From positions 1 through 16,503 of the forward strand of contig CAKKSJ010000080.1 in assembly GCA_919902965.1 (NCBI GenBank): 16,503 nucleotides of DNA, read 5' to 3'. Below are positions 1-8,491 of this stretch, one piece after another; positions within the stretch are counted from its first letter, which is position 1, and each line of letters opens with the position of its first letter. A model generated the notes under the pieces. It was not told the DNA's origin. It saw nothing but the letters and a program-made list of their open reading frames with translations, and made no database searches. Position numbers and translations under genes: made by a program. This DNA is from Burkholderiales bacterium (GTDB taxonomy: Bacteria; Pseudomonadota; Gammaproteobacteria; Burkholderiales; SG8-39).

Positions 1-3000
1 CCAGGACAACATGGTGCCGACCGTGCGGTTGATGTTGCGTATCGGCATGTCTATCCTGACTTTCTCGCGGTGTTCCAGCGCGGGCTTCGCCAGCTCGATC
101 AGACGATGATCGAGCGCGCCGGCAAGACCATGGTCCTGCTTCTCGCATTGATAGCGCGCCACTTCCGCATCGACCCGCGGCCGGTGGAAAATGCGCGAGA
201 AGTCCAGGCCCCTGGCTTTCCAGTGCTCGATGCCCTGCTTCATTTCGAGCAGGTCGGAGCGGCCGATCAACTCGTTCATGCTGCGTACGCCGAGCGCCGC
301 CATGATCGCGCGCGCCTCTTCGGCAACGAAGAAAAAGAAATTGACCACATGCTCGGGCTTGCCTTGAAATTTTCGGCGCAACACGGGGTCCTGCGTGGCC
401 ACACCCACCGGGCAGGTGTTGAGATGGCACTTGCGCATCATGATGCAGCCTTCGACCACCAGCGGCGCGGTGGCGAATCCGAATTCATCGGCGCCGAGCA
501 TGGCGCCGATGACCACGTCGCGGCCGGTCTTGATCTGCCCGTCGACTTGCACCGCAATGCGTCCGCGCAAGCGGTTCAGCACCAGGGTCTGCTGCGTTTC
601 CGCGAGGCCCAGCTCCCAGGGCGTGCCGGCGTGCTTGATCGAGGACCAGGGTGAAGCGCCGGTGCCGCCGTCGTGGCCGGATATGGTGACATGGTCGGAC
701 TTGGCTTTGGCCACGCCCGCGGCCACCGTGCCGACGCCGATCTCGGATACGAGCTTGACGCTGATCGAGGCCTTGGGATTGGCATTCTTCAGGTCGTGAA
801 TCAGCTGCGCCAGATCCTCGATCGAATAAATGTCGTGATGCGGCGGCGGCGAAATCAGGCCGACGCCCGGCACCGAGAAACGGATCTGGGCGATGTACTC
901 GGATACCTTGTGGCCGGGCAACTGGCCGCCCTCGCCGGGCTTGGCGCCCTGCGCCATTTTGATCTGGATCTGGTCGGCATTCGCCAGATACTCCGCAGTG
1001 ACGCCGAAGCGCCCCGACGCGACCTGCTTGATTCTGGAGCGCAGCGAATCGCCTTCCTCGAGCACGAGATCGCGCTCGACGTTGTGCCGGCCCAGGCGCG
1101 CGGCGAGCGTTTCGCCGGCCTTGGCCGGCGCGTAGCGATTGGGATCTTCGCCGCCCTCGCCGGTATTGGATTTGCCGCCGATGCGGTTCATCGCCAGTGC
1201 GAGCGTGGTGTGCGCCTCGATCGAGATCGAACCGTGAGACATAGCGCCGGTGGCAAAGCGCTTGACGATCTCTTTTGCCGGTTCGACTTCCTCCAGCGGG
1301 ACCGCAGGCAGCTGCCCGAATTTGAATTCGAACAAGCCGCGAAAGGTCATGTGACGCCGGGACTGATCGTTGATGATCTGCGCGTATTCCTTGTAGGTGT
1401 CGAAGCTCGATTGCCGGGTGGCGTGCTGCAGCTTGGCGATTGCGTCCGGCGTCCACATATGCTCTTCGCCGCGGATGCGGAACGCATATTCGCCGCCCGC
1501 CTCGAGCGCATTGGCCAGCACCGGATCGGCGCCGAAAGCCTTGTGGTGCATGCGGATCTTCTCCTCGGCCGCTTCGAACAGGCCGATGCCCTCGACGCTG
1601 GAAGCAGTGCCGGTGAAATATTTGTCGACGAGTTCGCGCGACAGGCCCACCGCCTCGAATATCTGTGCACCGGTATAGGACATGTAGGTGGAAATGCCCA
1701 TTTTGGACATTACTTTCAGCAGGCCCTTGCCGATCGCCTTGACGAAATTGTGGATCGCCTTGCTGCCGTCGATTCCCTCGGGCAGCAGGTCCTGCATGTG
1801 CAGCAGCGTCTCGAGCGCGAGATAGGGGTGTATTGCTTCCGCGCCGTAACCCGCGAGCAGGGCGAAATGATGCACCTCGCGCGCCGAGCCGGTTTCCACC
1901 ACCAGGCCCGCACTGGTGCGCAGGCCCTTGGCCACCAGGTGCTGGTGCACGGCCGAGAGCGCCAGCAGCGTCGGCACCGCGACGTTTTCGCGGTTCACAT
2001 GGCGGTCGGAAATGATGACGATGCTGTAGCCGGCGCGAACCGCGTCCTCGGACTGGGCGCACAAACTCGCCAGGCGTGCTTCGATCGCCTCGTGGCCCCA
2101 GGCCACCGGATAGGTGATGTCGAGCTCGAAGGACTTGAATTTGCCCTCGGTATTGCGGTCGATGTGCCGGATTTTGTCCATTTCATAAAAATCCAGCACC
2201 GGCTGGCTGACCTCGAGACGGATCGGCGGATTGACTTCGTCGATGCCCAGCAGGTTCGGTTTCGGCCCGATAAAACTCACCAGGCTCATCACCAGGTCCT
2301 CGCGGATCGGATCGATCGGCGGGTTGGTCACCTGGGCGAACAACTGCTTGAAATAGTGGTACAGGGTCTTGTCCTTGCCCGACAGCACCGCCAGGGGCGA
2401 GTCGTTGCCCATGGAGCCAACCGGCTCCTCCCCGGCCGTGGCCATGGGCAGCATCAGGAACTTCACTTCCTCCTGCGTATAGCCGAAGGCCTGCTGCCGG
2501 TCGAGCAAAGGCACGTCCGAGCGCGGCGGCTGCTGTTTCTCACTCTCCACTTCGTCGAGCCGGATGCGGATGCGTTCAATCCACTCACGATAGGGCTTCG
2601 CCGCGGCCAGCGTGTCTTTCAGTTCCTTGTCGTCGATGATGCGCCCGCGTTCCACATCGATGAGGAACATCTTGCCGGGCTGCAAACGCCATTTCTTGAC
2701 GATTTTTTCTTCGGGTATCGGCAGCACACCGGCTTCGGAAGCCATCACGACCAGATCGTCGCTGGTCACAATGTAGCGCGCCGGCCGCAGGCCGTTGCGG
2801 TCCAGCGTGGCGCCGATCTGGCGGCCGTCGCTGAACGCGACCGCCGCAGGGCCGTCCCACGGTTCCATCATCGCCGCATGATATTCGTAGAAAGCGCGCC
2901 GGCTGTCGTCCATGGTGTTGTGCTTTTCCCAGGCTTCCGGGATCAGCATCATCATGGCGTGCGCGAGGGAATAGCCTGCCATCACCAGGAGTTCCAGCGC

Positions 3001-3939
3001 GTTGTCGAACGAGGCCGAGTCGGACTGGCCGTCGTAAATCAGCGGCCATACCTTGTTCAGATCGGCGCCGAGTATGGGACTGGAGATCGCCTGCTGCCGC
3101 GCGCGTATCCAGTTGACGTTGCCGCGTAGCGTATTGATCTCGCCGTTGTGGGCGATCATGCGGAACGGATGCGCCAGATTCCAGGTCGGGAATGTATTGG
3201 TGGAAAACCGCTGGTGCACCAGCGCGAGGGCCGAAACCACGCGCTCATCCTGCAGGTCCTTGTAATACCTGCTCACCTGGTCGGCAAGCAGCAAACCCTT
3301 GTAGACCAGCGTGCGCGCCGACATCGAGGGCACATAGAATTCCTTGCCGTGCTTGAGGCGCAGCGCCTGGATCGCGTTGCCCAGCTGTCTGCGGATGATG
3401 TAGAGCTTACGCTCCAGCGCGTCGGTCACGGTCACGTCGCCGCCGCGGCCGATGAACACCTGACGGATCACCGGTTCGAGTTTTTTGCCGGATTCACCGA
3501 GCCCGGAATTGTCACGCGGCACATCGCGCCAGCCGAGCACCACCTGCTGCTCGTCTTTGATTGCGCGTTCGATTTCGTATTCGCAGGCGAGGCGCGAAGC
3601 AGGTTCCTGGGGAAGGAACATCATACCTACACCGTATTGGCCCACAGGCGGAAGCCGCACGCCCCGCGCCGCCATTTCCTCGCGCAAGAACCGGTCCGGC
3701 ATCTGGATAAGGATGCCGGAGCCGTCGCTGGCAAGCGGATCCGCCCCGACCGCGCCGCGGTGGGCCAGATTCTTGAGGATCAACAGGCCCTGGTCGATGA
3801 TGCTGTGACTTCTGGCGCCTTTGATATTGGCGACGAAGCCGACGCCGCAGGCGTCATGCTCGTAGGCAGGGTTGTACAAGCCCTGGTCGTACAAGTCCTG
3901 TGCCTCGAGGCGAATATCGGGTAGGGCCGGATGGGTCAC
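1..3939 (-). CDS. gltB: Glutamate synthase (NADPH) large subunit, N-terminal 1313 codons; 3' end outside window
   Basis: Makes glutamate from glutamine and 2-oxoglutarate in the cytoplasm, with the small subunit GltD supplying electrons from NADPH. One open frame runs from a GTG at 3939 to the window edge; bacterial GltB is about 1500 residues, so roughly 200 are missing. Seen: a short propeptide, then Cys31 in the motif DACGVGF, the expected N-terminal nucleophile of the class II glutamine amidotransferase domain (about 31-430). The central and FMN-binding synthase domains follow (about 470-1200), with the 3Fe-4S cysteines C1165, C1171 and C1176 in the run GCIMMRKCHLNTCPVG. The start of the C-terminal GXGXG domain (RNINRTVGTMLSW) is cut by the edge. 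The GTG start is supported by AAAGGTG at 3945-3951, five bases upstream, and by the correct propeptide length. Spot checks at several points gave the same frame, so no frameshift is evident. gltD probably lies just beyond the left edge (inference). Confidence 0.97.
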   Translation of the reverse strand, partial: MTHPALPDIRLEAQDLYDQGLYNPAYEHDACGVGFVANIKGARSHSIIDQGLLILKNLAHRGAVGADPLASDGSGILIQMPDRFLREEMAARGVRLPPVGQYGVGMMFLPQEPASRLACEYEIERAIKDEQQVVLGWRDVPRDNSGLGESGKKLEPVIRQVFIGRGGDVTVTDALERKLYIIRRQLGNAIQALRLKHGKEFYVPSMSARTLVYKGLLLADQVSRYYKDLQDERVVSALALVHQRFSTNTFPTWNLAHPFRMIAHNGEINTLRGNVNWIRARQQAISSPILGADLNKVWPLIYDGQSDSASFDNALELLVMAGYSLAHAMMMLIPEAWEKHNTMDDSRRAFYEYHAAMMEPWDGPAAVAFSDGRQIGATLDRNGLRPARYIVTSDDLVVMASEAGVLPIPEEKIVKKWRLQPGKMFLIDVERGRIIDDKELKDTLAAAKPYREWIERIRIRLDEVESEKQQPPRSDVPLLDRQQAFGYTQEEVKFLMLPMATAGEEPVGSMGNDSPLAVLSGKDKTLYHYFKQLFAQVTNPPIDPIREDLVMSLVSFIGPKPNLLGIDEVNPPIRLEVSQPVLDFYEMDKIRHIDRNTEGKFKSFELDITYPVAWGHEAIEARLASLCAQSEDAVRAGYSIVIISDRHVNRENVAVPTLLALSAVHQHLVAKGLRTSAGLVVETGSAREVHHFALLAGYGAEAIHPYLALETLLHMQDLLPEGIDGSKAIHNFVKAIGKGLLKVMSKMGISTYMSYTGAQIFEAVGLSRELVDKYFTGTASSVEGIGLFEAAEEKIRMHHKAFGADPVLANALEAGGEYAFRIRGEEHMWTPDAIAKLQHATRQSSFDTYKEYAQIINDQSRRHMTFRGLFEFKFGQLPAVPLEEVEPAKEIVKRFATGAMSHGSISIEAHTTLALAMNRIGGKSNTGEGGEDPNRYAPAKAGETLAARLGRHNVERDLVLEEGDSLRSRIKQVASGRFGVTAEYLANADQIQIKMAQGAKPGEGGQLPGHKVSEYIAQIRFSVPGVGLISPPPHHDIYSIEDLAQLIHDLKNANPKASISVKLVSEIGVGTVAAGVAKAKSDHVTISGHDGGTGASPWSSIKHAGTPWELGLAETQQTLVLNRLRGRIAVQVDGQIKTGRDVVIGAMLGADEFGFATAPLVVEGCIMMRKCHLNTCPVGVATQDPVLRRKFQGKPEHVVNFFFFVAEEARAIMAALGVRSMNELIGRSDLLEMKQGIEHWKARGLDFSRIFHRPRVDAEVARYQCEKQDHGLAGALDHRLIELAKPALEHREKVRIDMPIRNINRTVGTMLSW

Positions 3940-4022
3940 GCTCGCACCTTTAGCTGCAAATGGGCTCCGGGAGGCCGCGCAAAGACCCGCATAGGCCTGC
4001 GACTTTTCCGGCGGAACTTATG

Positions 4023-4051
4023 ATTTTACCTGCGCACCCGTGTCACTTCAA
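4023..4051 (-). promoter_or_regulatory. Probable sigma70 promoter of gltB
   Basis: Read on the minus strand, TTGAAG (4046-4051) and TAAAAT (4023-4028) are separated by exactly 17 bases. They match the -35 at four of six positions and the -10 at five of six. Transcription would begin near 4016, giving a leader of about 77 bases before the gltB GTG. The element lies in the 156-base gap between aroB and gltB, so gltB can be transcribed independently of aroKB. No operator for a nitrogen regulator was recognised. Confidence 0.6.
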
Positions 4052-4095
4052 GCGCTTAGACCCTGCGCTCGCTACGTGCTTGGCCGGCGGCGGCC

Positions 4096-5181
4096 TCAAG
4101 TCGCCGCGCAAGCCGCCATGGTTTCCTGCAGCAAGGCTGCCGGCACATCGGCGCGTAGCGAGGCGGCGCCGATTCGGTCCAGCAGGACAAAGCGCAGCTG
4201 GCCGCCTTCGGTCTTCTTGTCCAGCGCCATCAGTTCCAGCAGGCGCGCGGGCAGGATGCCGGGCTGGGTGGTGGGCAAGCCGGCGCGCTTGAGCAGGGCG
4301 ACGCTACGGTCGAGGTCGGCCTGTTCAATGAAACCCATACGGCGTGACAAGTCGGCGGCCATGACCATGCCTGCGGCCACCGCTTCACCGTGCAGCCAAT
4401 TGCCATAACCGAGGCTGGATTCGATGGCATGCCCGAAGGTATGGCCGAAATTGAGCAACGCGCGTACGCCGGTCTCGCGCTCATCCTCGGCCACCACCGC
4501 GGCCTTGATCTCGCAGCAGCGACGCACCGCGTGCGCCAGGGCGTCTGGATCGCAGGCGCGCAATTGCTCCACGTTCTGTTCCAGCCAGGCTACGAATTCA
4601 TCGTCGCGGATGAGGCCGTGCTTGATCACTTCTGCCAGGCCGGCCGAGAGTTCGCGCGGCGGCAGGCTTGCAAGCGCCGCCGTGTCGGCCAGCACCACAC
4701 GCGGCTGGTAGAAGGCGCCGATCATGTTCTTTCCCAGCGGGTGATTGATGCCTGTCTTGCCGCCGATGGAGGAGTCGACCTGTGCGAGCAGGGTCGTCGG
4801 TACCTGGATAAAGGGAATGCCGCGCATGTAGGTCGCGGCGGCAAAACCGGCGAGGTCGCCGATAACGCCTCCGCCCAGGGCGATGAGCGCGGTCTTGCGG
4901 TCGCAGCGGTGCTCGAGCAGCGCATCGTAAATGCGATTGAGGGTAGCCCAGTCCTTGTAGCGCTCGCCGTCTTCGAGCACGATACTGATCGCTTCCACAT
5001 TCTTGGTCCGCAAGGCCACGCTCAACTGCTGCAGGTACAAGGGCGCCACCGTAGCGTTTGTGACAATGGCGACTTTGGCCAACTCCAGATGCGGCGTGAC
5101 CAGGCCTGCATCTGACAGCAGACCCTGGCCGATGTGAATGAGGTAGGCGCGCTCGCCCAGTTCTACGCGGAGAGTTTGCAT
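4096..5181 (-). CDS. aroB: 3-dehydroquinate synthase
   Basis: Second step of the shikimate pathway: converts DAHP to 3-dehydroquinate in the cytoplasm, using NAD and a divalent metal, usually zinc. The 361-residue protein is family length. Seen: the nucleotide-binding stretch ALGGGVIGDLAGFAAATYMRG (about 101-121), the active-site run VDSSIGGKTGIN (135-146), and the three metal ligands E184 (GLAEVIKHG), H247 (NFGHTFGHAIE) and H264 (LHGEAVAAG). These fall at the same numbers as in E. coli AroB. The ATG at 5181 was chosen although the frame stays open to 5367: the protein begins MQTLRVELGERAY as expected, and the upstream 62 residues are a shadow of aroK. The start lies inside the end of aroK (19-base overlap), with GGGA just upstream, so translation is probably coupled to aroK. 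Confidence 0.97.
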   Translation of the reverse strand: MQTLRVELGERAYLIHIGQGLLSDAGLVTPHLELAKVAIVTNATVAPLYLQQLSVALRTKNVEAISIVLEDGERYKDWATLNRIYDALLEHRCDRKTALIALGGGVIGDLAGFAAATYMRGIPFIQVPTTLLAQVDSSIGGKTGINHPLGKNMIGAFYQPRVVLADTAALASLPPRELSAGLAEVIKHGLIRDDEFVAWLEQNVEQLRACDPDALAHAVRRCCEIKAAVVAEDERETGVRALLNFGHTFGHAIESSLGYGNWLHGEAVAAGMVMAADLSRRMGFIEQADLDRSVALLKRAGLPTTQPGILPARLLELMALDKKTEGGQLRFVLLDRIGAASLRADVPAALLQETMAACAAT

Positions 5182-5696
5182 CGATCCCGCAGTTGCGGCA
5201 GGAGTTGGTTTAGCAGGGCACGCGCGCTCTGGCGGCCGGTATCGATGACAATGTCGGCGATTTCCCGGTAAAGCGGATCGCGTTGCTGATAGAGGCTCCG
5301 CAGCTTCTCCAGCGGATCGGCATCTTGCAGCAGCGGCCGCGACTTGTCGTGCCGGGTACGGTGCCACAGATCCTTCGGCTGACCATGCAGATACACCACC
5401 ACGCCGCGGCTGGCCAGACAGCTGCGGTTGTCGGCATCGAGTACGGCGCCGCCGCCGGTCGCCAGCACCACATTTGCAAGCTGCGTCAGCCGGTCGACCA
5501 CTTGCTTTTCCCGCAAGCGAAAGCCGGCCTCGCCTTCGATTTCGAATATGAGGGATATGCGCACGCCGGTGCGATGCTCGATCTCCTGATCGGTGTCGTG
5601 GAAGGTCTTGGCTAGCTCGGCTGCCAGCTGTCTGCCCGCCGTCGTCTTTCCCGCTCCCATCAGGCCGACCAGGAATATGTTGTCCGAGGTTTTCAC
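5163..5696 (-). CDS. aroK: Shikimate kinase
   Basis: Phosphorylates shikimate to shikimate 3-phosphate with ATP, the fifth step of the shikimate pathway; cytoplasmic. At 177 residues it is normal length. Seen: the Walker A loop GLMGAGKT (11-18), the shikimate/Mg-binding DTD (34-36), R60 in GFRLRE, the GGG loop (81-83) and the lid with RPLL (120-123). The start is a GTG; an in-frame TAG lies four codons upstream, so no longer form is possible, and a later start would remove the P-loop strand. No ribosome binding site sits at normal distance: AGGTG is 14 bases away. A TGCTAGAAT element ends six bases before the GTG, which suggests a leaderless transcript (see findings). It forms an operon with aroB downstream. 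Confidence 0.96.
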   Translation of the reverse strand: MKTSDNIFLVGLMGAGKTTAGRQLAAELAKTFHDTDQEIEHRTGVRISLIFEIEGEAGFRLREKQVVDRLTQLANVVLATGGGAVLDADNRSCLASRGVVVYLHGQPKDLWHRTRHDKSRPLLQDADPLEKLRSLYQQRDPLYREIADIVIDTGRQSARALLNQLLPQLRDRCKLSA

Positions 5697-5702
5697 ACGG
5701 TC

Positions 5703-5711
5703 ATTCTAGCA
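5703..5711 (-). promoter_or_regulatory. Candidate extended -10 promoter element for aroK (leaderless geometry)
   Basis: Minus-strand TGC-TAGAAT, where the hexamer TAGAAT (5703-5708) matches the -10 consensus at five of six positions and carries the TGn extension. No good -35 is visible 16-18 bases upstream. Only six bases (5697-5702) lie between the hexamer and the aroK GTG at 5696, so the expected transcription start coincides with the start codon. It lies downstream of the pil terminator, where a promoter for aroKB is needed. Confidence 0.45.
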
Positions 5712-5782
5712 GCACCTACAGGCCCGGGCTTACCGAGCGGCTGGCGGCGCCGGAGGACACGCGCGGCACTTTGCAGCCTGAC

Positions 5783-5810
5783 AAAAAAAGAGCCGGAAGC
5801 CCGGCTCTTT
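5783..5810 (-). terminator. Rho-independent terminator of the pilMNOPQ operon
   Basis: The minus-strand RNA forms a perfect 10-bp stem (AAAGAGCCGG with CCGGCTCTTT, 5801-5810 and 5787-5796), a 4-base loop, then a run of T residues continuing to 5783. It begins 22 bases past the pilQ stop codon and is followed by aroK on the same strand. The T tract is on the minus-strand side only, which sets the direction. It should separate pil transcription from aroKB. Confidence 0.9.
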
Positions 5811-5831
5811 CGCAGTACAACGAAGAAGCAA

Positions 5832-7946
5832 TCAGCGTACGGTAAGGCGATCGTCAACTATGCGTGGCGTGATGAACACCAGCAACTCGGTCTTGTTGTC
5901 GGTTTTGCTGTTATTCCTGAACAAGTGACCGAGAACCGGTATATCGCCAAACAGCGGTACCTTGGTGGTCGTATTGCGCTCGTCCTGGCTGAAGATGCCA
6001 CCGATCACCACGGTCCCGCCGTTCTCCACCAGCACTTCGGTTTTGACGTGCTTGGTGTCGATGGCGAAGCCCGCCGCCGTTACCTGACCGACCGAATCCT
6101 TGTTGATGTCCAGGGTCATGATGATATTGCCGTCGGGCGTGATCTGCGGCTTCACTTTCAGGCTCAGGTTGGCCTTGCGGAAAGACACGCTGGTTGCGCC
6201 GCTCGAAGTTGCCGATTGATAGGGCAGTTCGGTACCCTGCTCGATCAGCGCCTCGACCTTGTCCCCGGTCAATACCCTCGGGCTGGAGATAATCTTGCCT
6301 TTGCCGTCCGCTTCCAGCGCAGTCAGCTCCATGGTGATGAACTGGGTGAAGTTCTTGTTGAACAGGATGGTCGAAATCGTACCGGGGTTGAAGCCGCCCA
6401 GGCCGGTGGCCGGCAGATTGACGTTCTGCATCCCCGCGTTGAAGTCCGGCACGCCCGTCACCAGCTGCTGTCCGGCTTCGCTGACCGTCAATTGACCGGT
6501 GGAATTGAGCTGGCCGCCGATATTGTAGCGCGCGCTGGGGCCGATCAGGCGATGCCCCCCCTGCTTCGTCGTGTTGTAACCCAGCTTGGCGCCCAAATTC
6601 TTGCTGAACGAATCGTTGGCTTCGACGATGCGCGCTTCGATCATCACCTGACGCACCGACACGTCGATCTGGGCGATCAGCTTGCGCACTTCCTCCAGGC
6701 GCGTCGGCACGTCCTGAACAAACACCGTATTGGTGCGCTCGTCGACAACCGCACTGCCGCGCTTGGACAATACTTTCTGGTCTTTAGAGGTAAGCAGGGC
6801 CTGCACGTCCCGCGCCTTCTGATAATTGAGCGCAAAGCTCTCGGTGCGCACCGCCTCCAGTTCACCTATCTGCTGCTGCGACTCCAGCGCCAGCTTTTCT
6901 TTCGTCGCCAGTTCGTCGCGCGGCGCGATCCATACCACATTGCCGTTTTTGCGCATGTCCAGGCCGCGCGTGTCGAGGATAATCTGCAGCGCCTGATCCC
7001 AAGGCACGTCCTTCAGACGCAAGGTCAGGCTGCCGCCGACGGCGTCGCTGGTGATGATGTTGAGGTCGGTGAAGTCCGCAATTACGTTGAGCACGCTGCG
7101 TACTTCGACGTTCTGGAAGTTGAGCGACAATTTCTCGCCGCTAAAGCCGGCCTTGCTGCCCTGCGTCAGCTTGTTGGGGTCGGGGATGACCTGTTTCACC
7201 TCGACCACGAACTGGGTGTCGGTCTGGTAGGCGCTGTGCTCCCACAGTCCCGTGGGCGCGATCACCATGCGCACGTTCTCACCCTGGCCGAAAGTGTTGA
7301 TCGACTGCACCGGCGTGCCGAAATCGGTCACGTCCAGTCGCCGGCGCAGCTTGTCCGGGAGCGAGGTTTTCAGAAAATCGATTATCAGGTTCTGCCCCTG
7401 CGCGCGGATGTCTATGCCGGTGGAGCTGTCGGAAAGATCGACAACGATACGGCCTTCGCCGGACTTGCCGCGGCGGAAATCGACATCGCGTACTGCGGTC
7501 TGCGTGCTGGCCGGTTTGGCTTCGACGAAATGGGTCACTGCGGCGCCGCCGCCGCTGGCAGCGGCCGCTCCCGCAAGAACGATCATCAGGTTCTTGCCTT
7601 CGACCCGGGCGTCATAGCCGACCAGCTGGCGCAGATTCAGCACCAGGCGCGTACGCTCCCCCGCCTGCACCATGTTCATGCTTACCAGTTCGCCCTCGCC
7701 GATCTTCTGACTGTTGCGACCTAGACCGTTGGCGGTGTTGGGGAAATCAAACGCGATGCGCGCGGGATTGGCGATGGTGAAGCTTCCCGGCGGCGACTTG
7801 AGCGGTTCCTTCAGCGTCAGCTTGATCATGACCTTGCCGCTTTGCTGCGATACATCGAAGGCTTCGACGCTATTCGCCTGCGCCAAGGCCGCGGCAGCCC
7901 AAAGGGATGCGCTTATGAAACCGAATACACCGAGAATTTTAGCCAT
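5832..7946 (-). CDS. pilQ: Type IV pilus secretin PilQ
   Basis: Outer-membrane secretin ring through which the type IV pilus fibre is extended and retracted. About 704 residues. Seen, numbered from the upstream ATG at 7958 (subtract 4 for the start chosen here): signal peptide with hydrophobic core and AAALAQA (to about 27); two AMIN-type peptidoglycan-binding domains (about 30-130 and 155-255); secretin N0/STN domain (about 275-345, ending VVWIAP); an N1 domain (about 370-435, with VVDERTNTVFVQD); and the beta-barrel secretin domain (about 530-702) with the signature VPLFGDIPVLGHLFRN. Two starts are possible. The ATG at 7958 overlaps the pilP stop as ATGA but has a badly placed ribosome binding site. 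The ATG at 7946 has GAGG six bases upstream and still leaves a good signal peptide, so I prefer it. Last gene of pilMNOPQ, followed by a strong terminator. Confidence 0.96.
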   Translation of the reverse strand: MAKILGVFGFISASLWAAAALAQANSVEAFDVSQQSGKVMIKLTLKEPLKSPPGSFTIANPARIAFDFPNTANGLGRNSQKIGEGELVSMNMVQAGERTRLVLNLRQLVGYDARVEGKNLMIVLAGAAAASGGGAAVTHFVEAKPASTQTAVRDVDFRRGKSGEGRIVVDLSDSSTGIDIRAQGQNLIIDFLKTSLPDKLRRRLDVTDFGTPVQSINTFGQGENVRMVIAPTGLWEHSAYQTDTQFVVEVKQVIPDPNKLTQGSKAGFSGEKLSLNFQNVEVRSVLNVIADFTDLNIITSDAVGGSLTLRLKDVPWDQALQIILDTRGLDMRKNGNVVWIAPRDELATKEKLALESQQQIGELEAVRTESFALNYQKARDVQALLTSKDQKVLSKRGSAVVDERTNTVFVQDVPTRLEEVRKLIAQIDVSVRQVMIEARIVEANDSFSKNLGAKLGYNTTKQGGHRLIGPSARYNIGGQLNSTGQLTVSEAGQQLVTGVPDFNAGMQNVNLPATGLGGFNPGTISTILFNKNFTQFITMELTALEADGKGKIISSPRVLTGDKVEALIEQGTELPYQSATSSGATSVSFRKANLSLKVKPQITPDGNIIMTLDINKDSVGQVTAAGFAIDTKHVKTEVLVENGGTVVIGGIFSQDERNTTTKVPLFGDIPVLGHLFRNNSKTDNKTELLVFITPRIVDDRLTVR

Positions 7947-7954
7947 AGATATCC

Positions 7955-8491
7955 TCATCTTCCTTTTGCCGCGTCGGCCTCGAGTATCTGCAGCGCGATC
8001 TTGCGCTCATTCCAGTCGCCAGATGCATCCTGCACCAACTCTTTGATATTGATCTGCGTGTCGGTGATATCGATAATGATGCCGAAATTCTGCCCCAGGT
8101 AATTTCCCGCCTTTACCCTGTACAGGCTGCTATCCGCGCGCACCAAGGCATAGTTGACTTCTTTCTGCGACAGCGTACCGACCATTTTCAGCGATTCCAG
8201 CGGATAGGCCTCCAAAGGTTCTTTCGGCCGCCTGATGTCGGGCGCGTTGGCGCCACCTTTGCTCTTCGTAGCCGGCCCGACCGCGAGCTCAATCTTTGCC
8301 GGTCCGAAGGGATCGGGCATGTCTAATGCCTGATAGGGAACGGGTTCGTAGGGCTTCACCACCGGCAGCGGGTCGATGCGGCCGCGCAGATCCTTGGTGA
8401 TGTTCTTCAGCTCCGCCTTCAGATCCTGGTGTTCATCACCGCCGCATGCGGCGAGCAACAGCACGGTTACGACGATGGCGAGATTTCTCAT
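7955..8491 (-). CDS. pilP: Type IV pilus assembly lipoprotein PilP
   Basis: Inner-membrane-anchored lipoprotein that links the PilN/PilO alignment complex to the periplasmic N domain of the secretin PilQ. The 178-residue protein has a lipoprotein signal ending in the lipobox LAAC (Cys16), a low-complexity linker rich in D, K, E and P (about 17-100), and a C-terminal beta domain (about 100-170) with VGTLSQKEVNYALVRAD and YRVKAGNYLGQNFG, typical of PilP. The start overlaps the pilO stop by four bases (ATGA). The stop overlaps the upstream candidate start of pilQ in the same way. Length and context are ordinary. Confidence 0.95.
   Translation of the reverse strand: MRNLAIVVTVLLLAACGGDEHQDLKAELKNITKDLRGRIDPLPVVKPYEPVPYQALDMPDPFGPAKIELAVGPATKSKGGANAPDIRRPKEPLEAYPLESLKMVGTLSQKEVNYALVRADSSLYRVKAGNYLGQNFGIIIDITDTQINIKELVQDASGDWNERKIALQILEADAAKGR

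Noticed and set aside
673..3129. A long plus-strand open frame of 818 codons opposite gltB, and a 525-codon minus-strand frame at 485-2062
   Set aside because: Both are shadows of the GC-rich gltB gene. The gltB frame shows catalytic Cys31, the 3Fe-4S cysteines and domain order, while the others are arginine/alanine-rich with no recognisable motif.
4082..4095. GGCCG/CGGCC hairpin right after the aroB stop, considered as a terminator
   Set aside because: The stem is only five base pairs and is not followed by a T tract on the minus strand. It may help rho-dependent ending, but the sequence does not show this.
5925..7724. A 599-codon plus-strand open frame opposite pilQ
   Set aside because: Antisense shadow: pilQ shows signal peptide, AMIN and secretin domains in the right order; the antisense translation is histidine/arginine/leucine-rich without motifs.
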